From NCBI GenBank assembly GCA_913046025.1, contig CAJWRP010000161.1, positions 1-5,897 on the forward strand: a stretch of DNA of 5,897 bases, read 5' to 3'. The notes beneath the pieces are model-generated. The model saw nothing but the letters and a program-made list of their open reading frames with translations. It was not told the DNA's origin and did not search any database. The position numbers and the translations under genes are program-made. Shown here piece by piece: positions 5,828 to 5,897 of the stretch. The stretch's first letter is position 1, and every line of letters starts with the position of its first letter. The DNA is from an uncultured Chloroflexota bacterium. GTDB taxonomy: Bacteria > Chloroflexota > Dehalococcoidia > SAR202 > UBA11138.

Positions 5828-5897
5828 TCAGGTGAGCTGACTCCAGTTGTCATCAAGTCGGTCAAATCGACGCTGCAATTCCTCAACGATTGTCGAC
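5828..5897 (-). CDS. C-terminal end of a minus-strand protein, partial, function unknown
   Basis: Read from the right edge on the minus strand, the frame gives STIVEELQRRFDRLDDNWSQ, then LT, and stops at TGA (complement of 5828-5830). The 22 residues are charged and amphipathic, like the end of a helical protein, and a terminator-like hairpin lies downstream on the same strand. The start and almost all of the gene are outside the window, so no family can be assigned. Twenty-two residues is very little evidence. The competing + strand frame across the same bases has no start codon. Confidence 0.35.
   Translation of the reverse strand, partial: STIVEELQRRFDRLDDNWSQLT

Noticed and set aside
5750..5897. 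+ strand open frame containing IKSVKSTLQFLNDC, faintly like an IclR regulator N-terminus
   Set aside because: There is no ATG, GTG or TTG in frame from the preceding TGA (5693-5695) to the edge; the minus-strand reading is better supported.

Overview
The window is 5897 bases of bacterial DNA of moderate GC content, densely coded on the + strand. Its main content is most of a peptide/nickel-type (Dpp/Opp) ABC importer: a family 5 solute-binding protein (5' end cut off by the window edge) followed by the two permeases of the DppB and DppC families. A long tetratricopeptide-repeat (TPR) lipoprotein gene comes next, and then a short region in which a minus-strand gene appears to end. The binding protein carries tandem 17-residue VPGET-type repeats and a Val/Pro-rich linker ahead of its folded domain. 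I associate this with Chloroflexota (SAR202/Dehalococcoidia-like) exported binding proteins, so an environmental member of that phylum is my best guess. It is an inference from protein style, not proof.

Layout: 2-1795, binding protein, open at the left edge. 1796-1973, RNA-structure-rich spacer with two small hairpins and one clear intrinsic terminator (1865-1896) whose 5' arm can also pair with an upstream segment. 1974-2924, DppB-type permease with a good ribosome binding site. 2937-3857, DppC-type permease only 12 bases later. 3858-4150, spacer with a weak sigma70-like promoter, no convincing gene, and a tiny 7-codon frame behind a strong ribosome binding site. 4151-5605, TPR protein of about ten repeats, whose true start is uncertain because the lipoprotein signal sequence extends upstream of the first ATG without a normal start codon. 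5606-5827, spacer with one dyad and a nested hairpin that reads as an intrinsic terminator on the minus strand. 5828-5897, probable C-terminus of a minus-strand gene.

How the genes work together: the binding protein should capture a peptide or other small solute outside the membrane and deliver it to the DppB/DppC channel. The two ATPase subunits (DppD/DppF type) normally needed for transport are absent from the usual downstream position, so they must lie upstream of the window or elsewhere, or be shared with another importer. The terminator between binding protein and permeases would give more binding protein than permease transcript. The TPR lipoprotein is probably a separate transcription unit, and its partner is unknown.

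Most genes here are ordinary. The parts that merit a second look are the terminator/antiterminator spacer, the TPR gene start, the missing ATPases and the nested hairpin near the right end. I see no evidence for a wholly new system.
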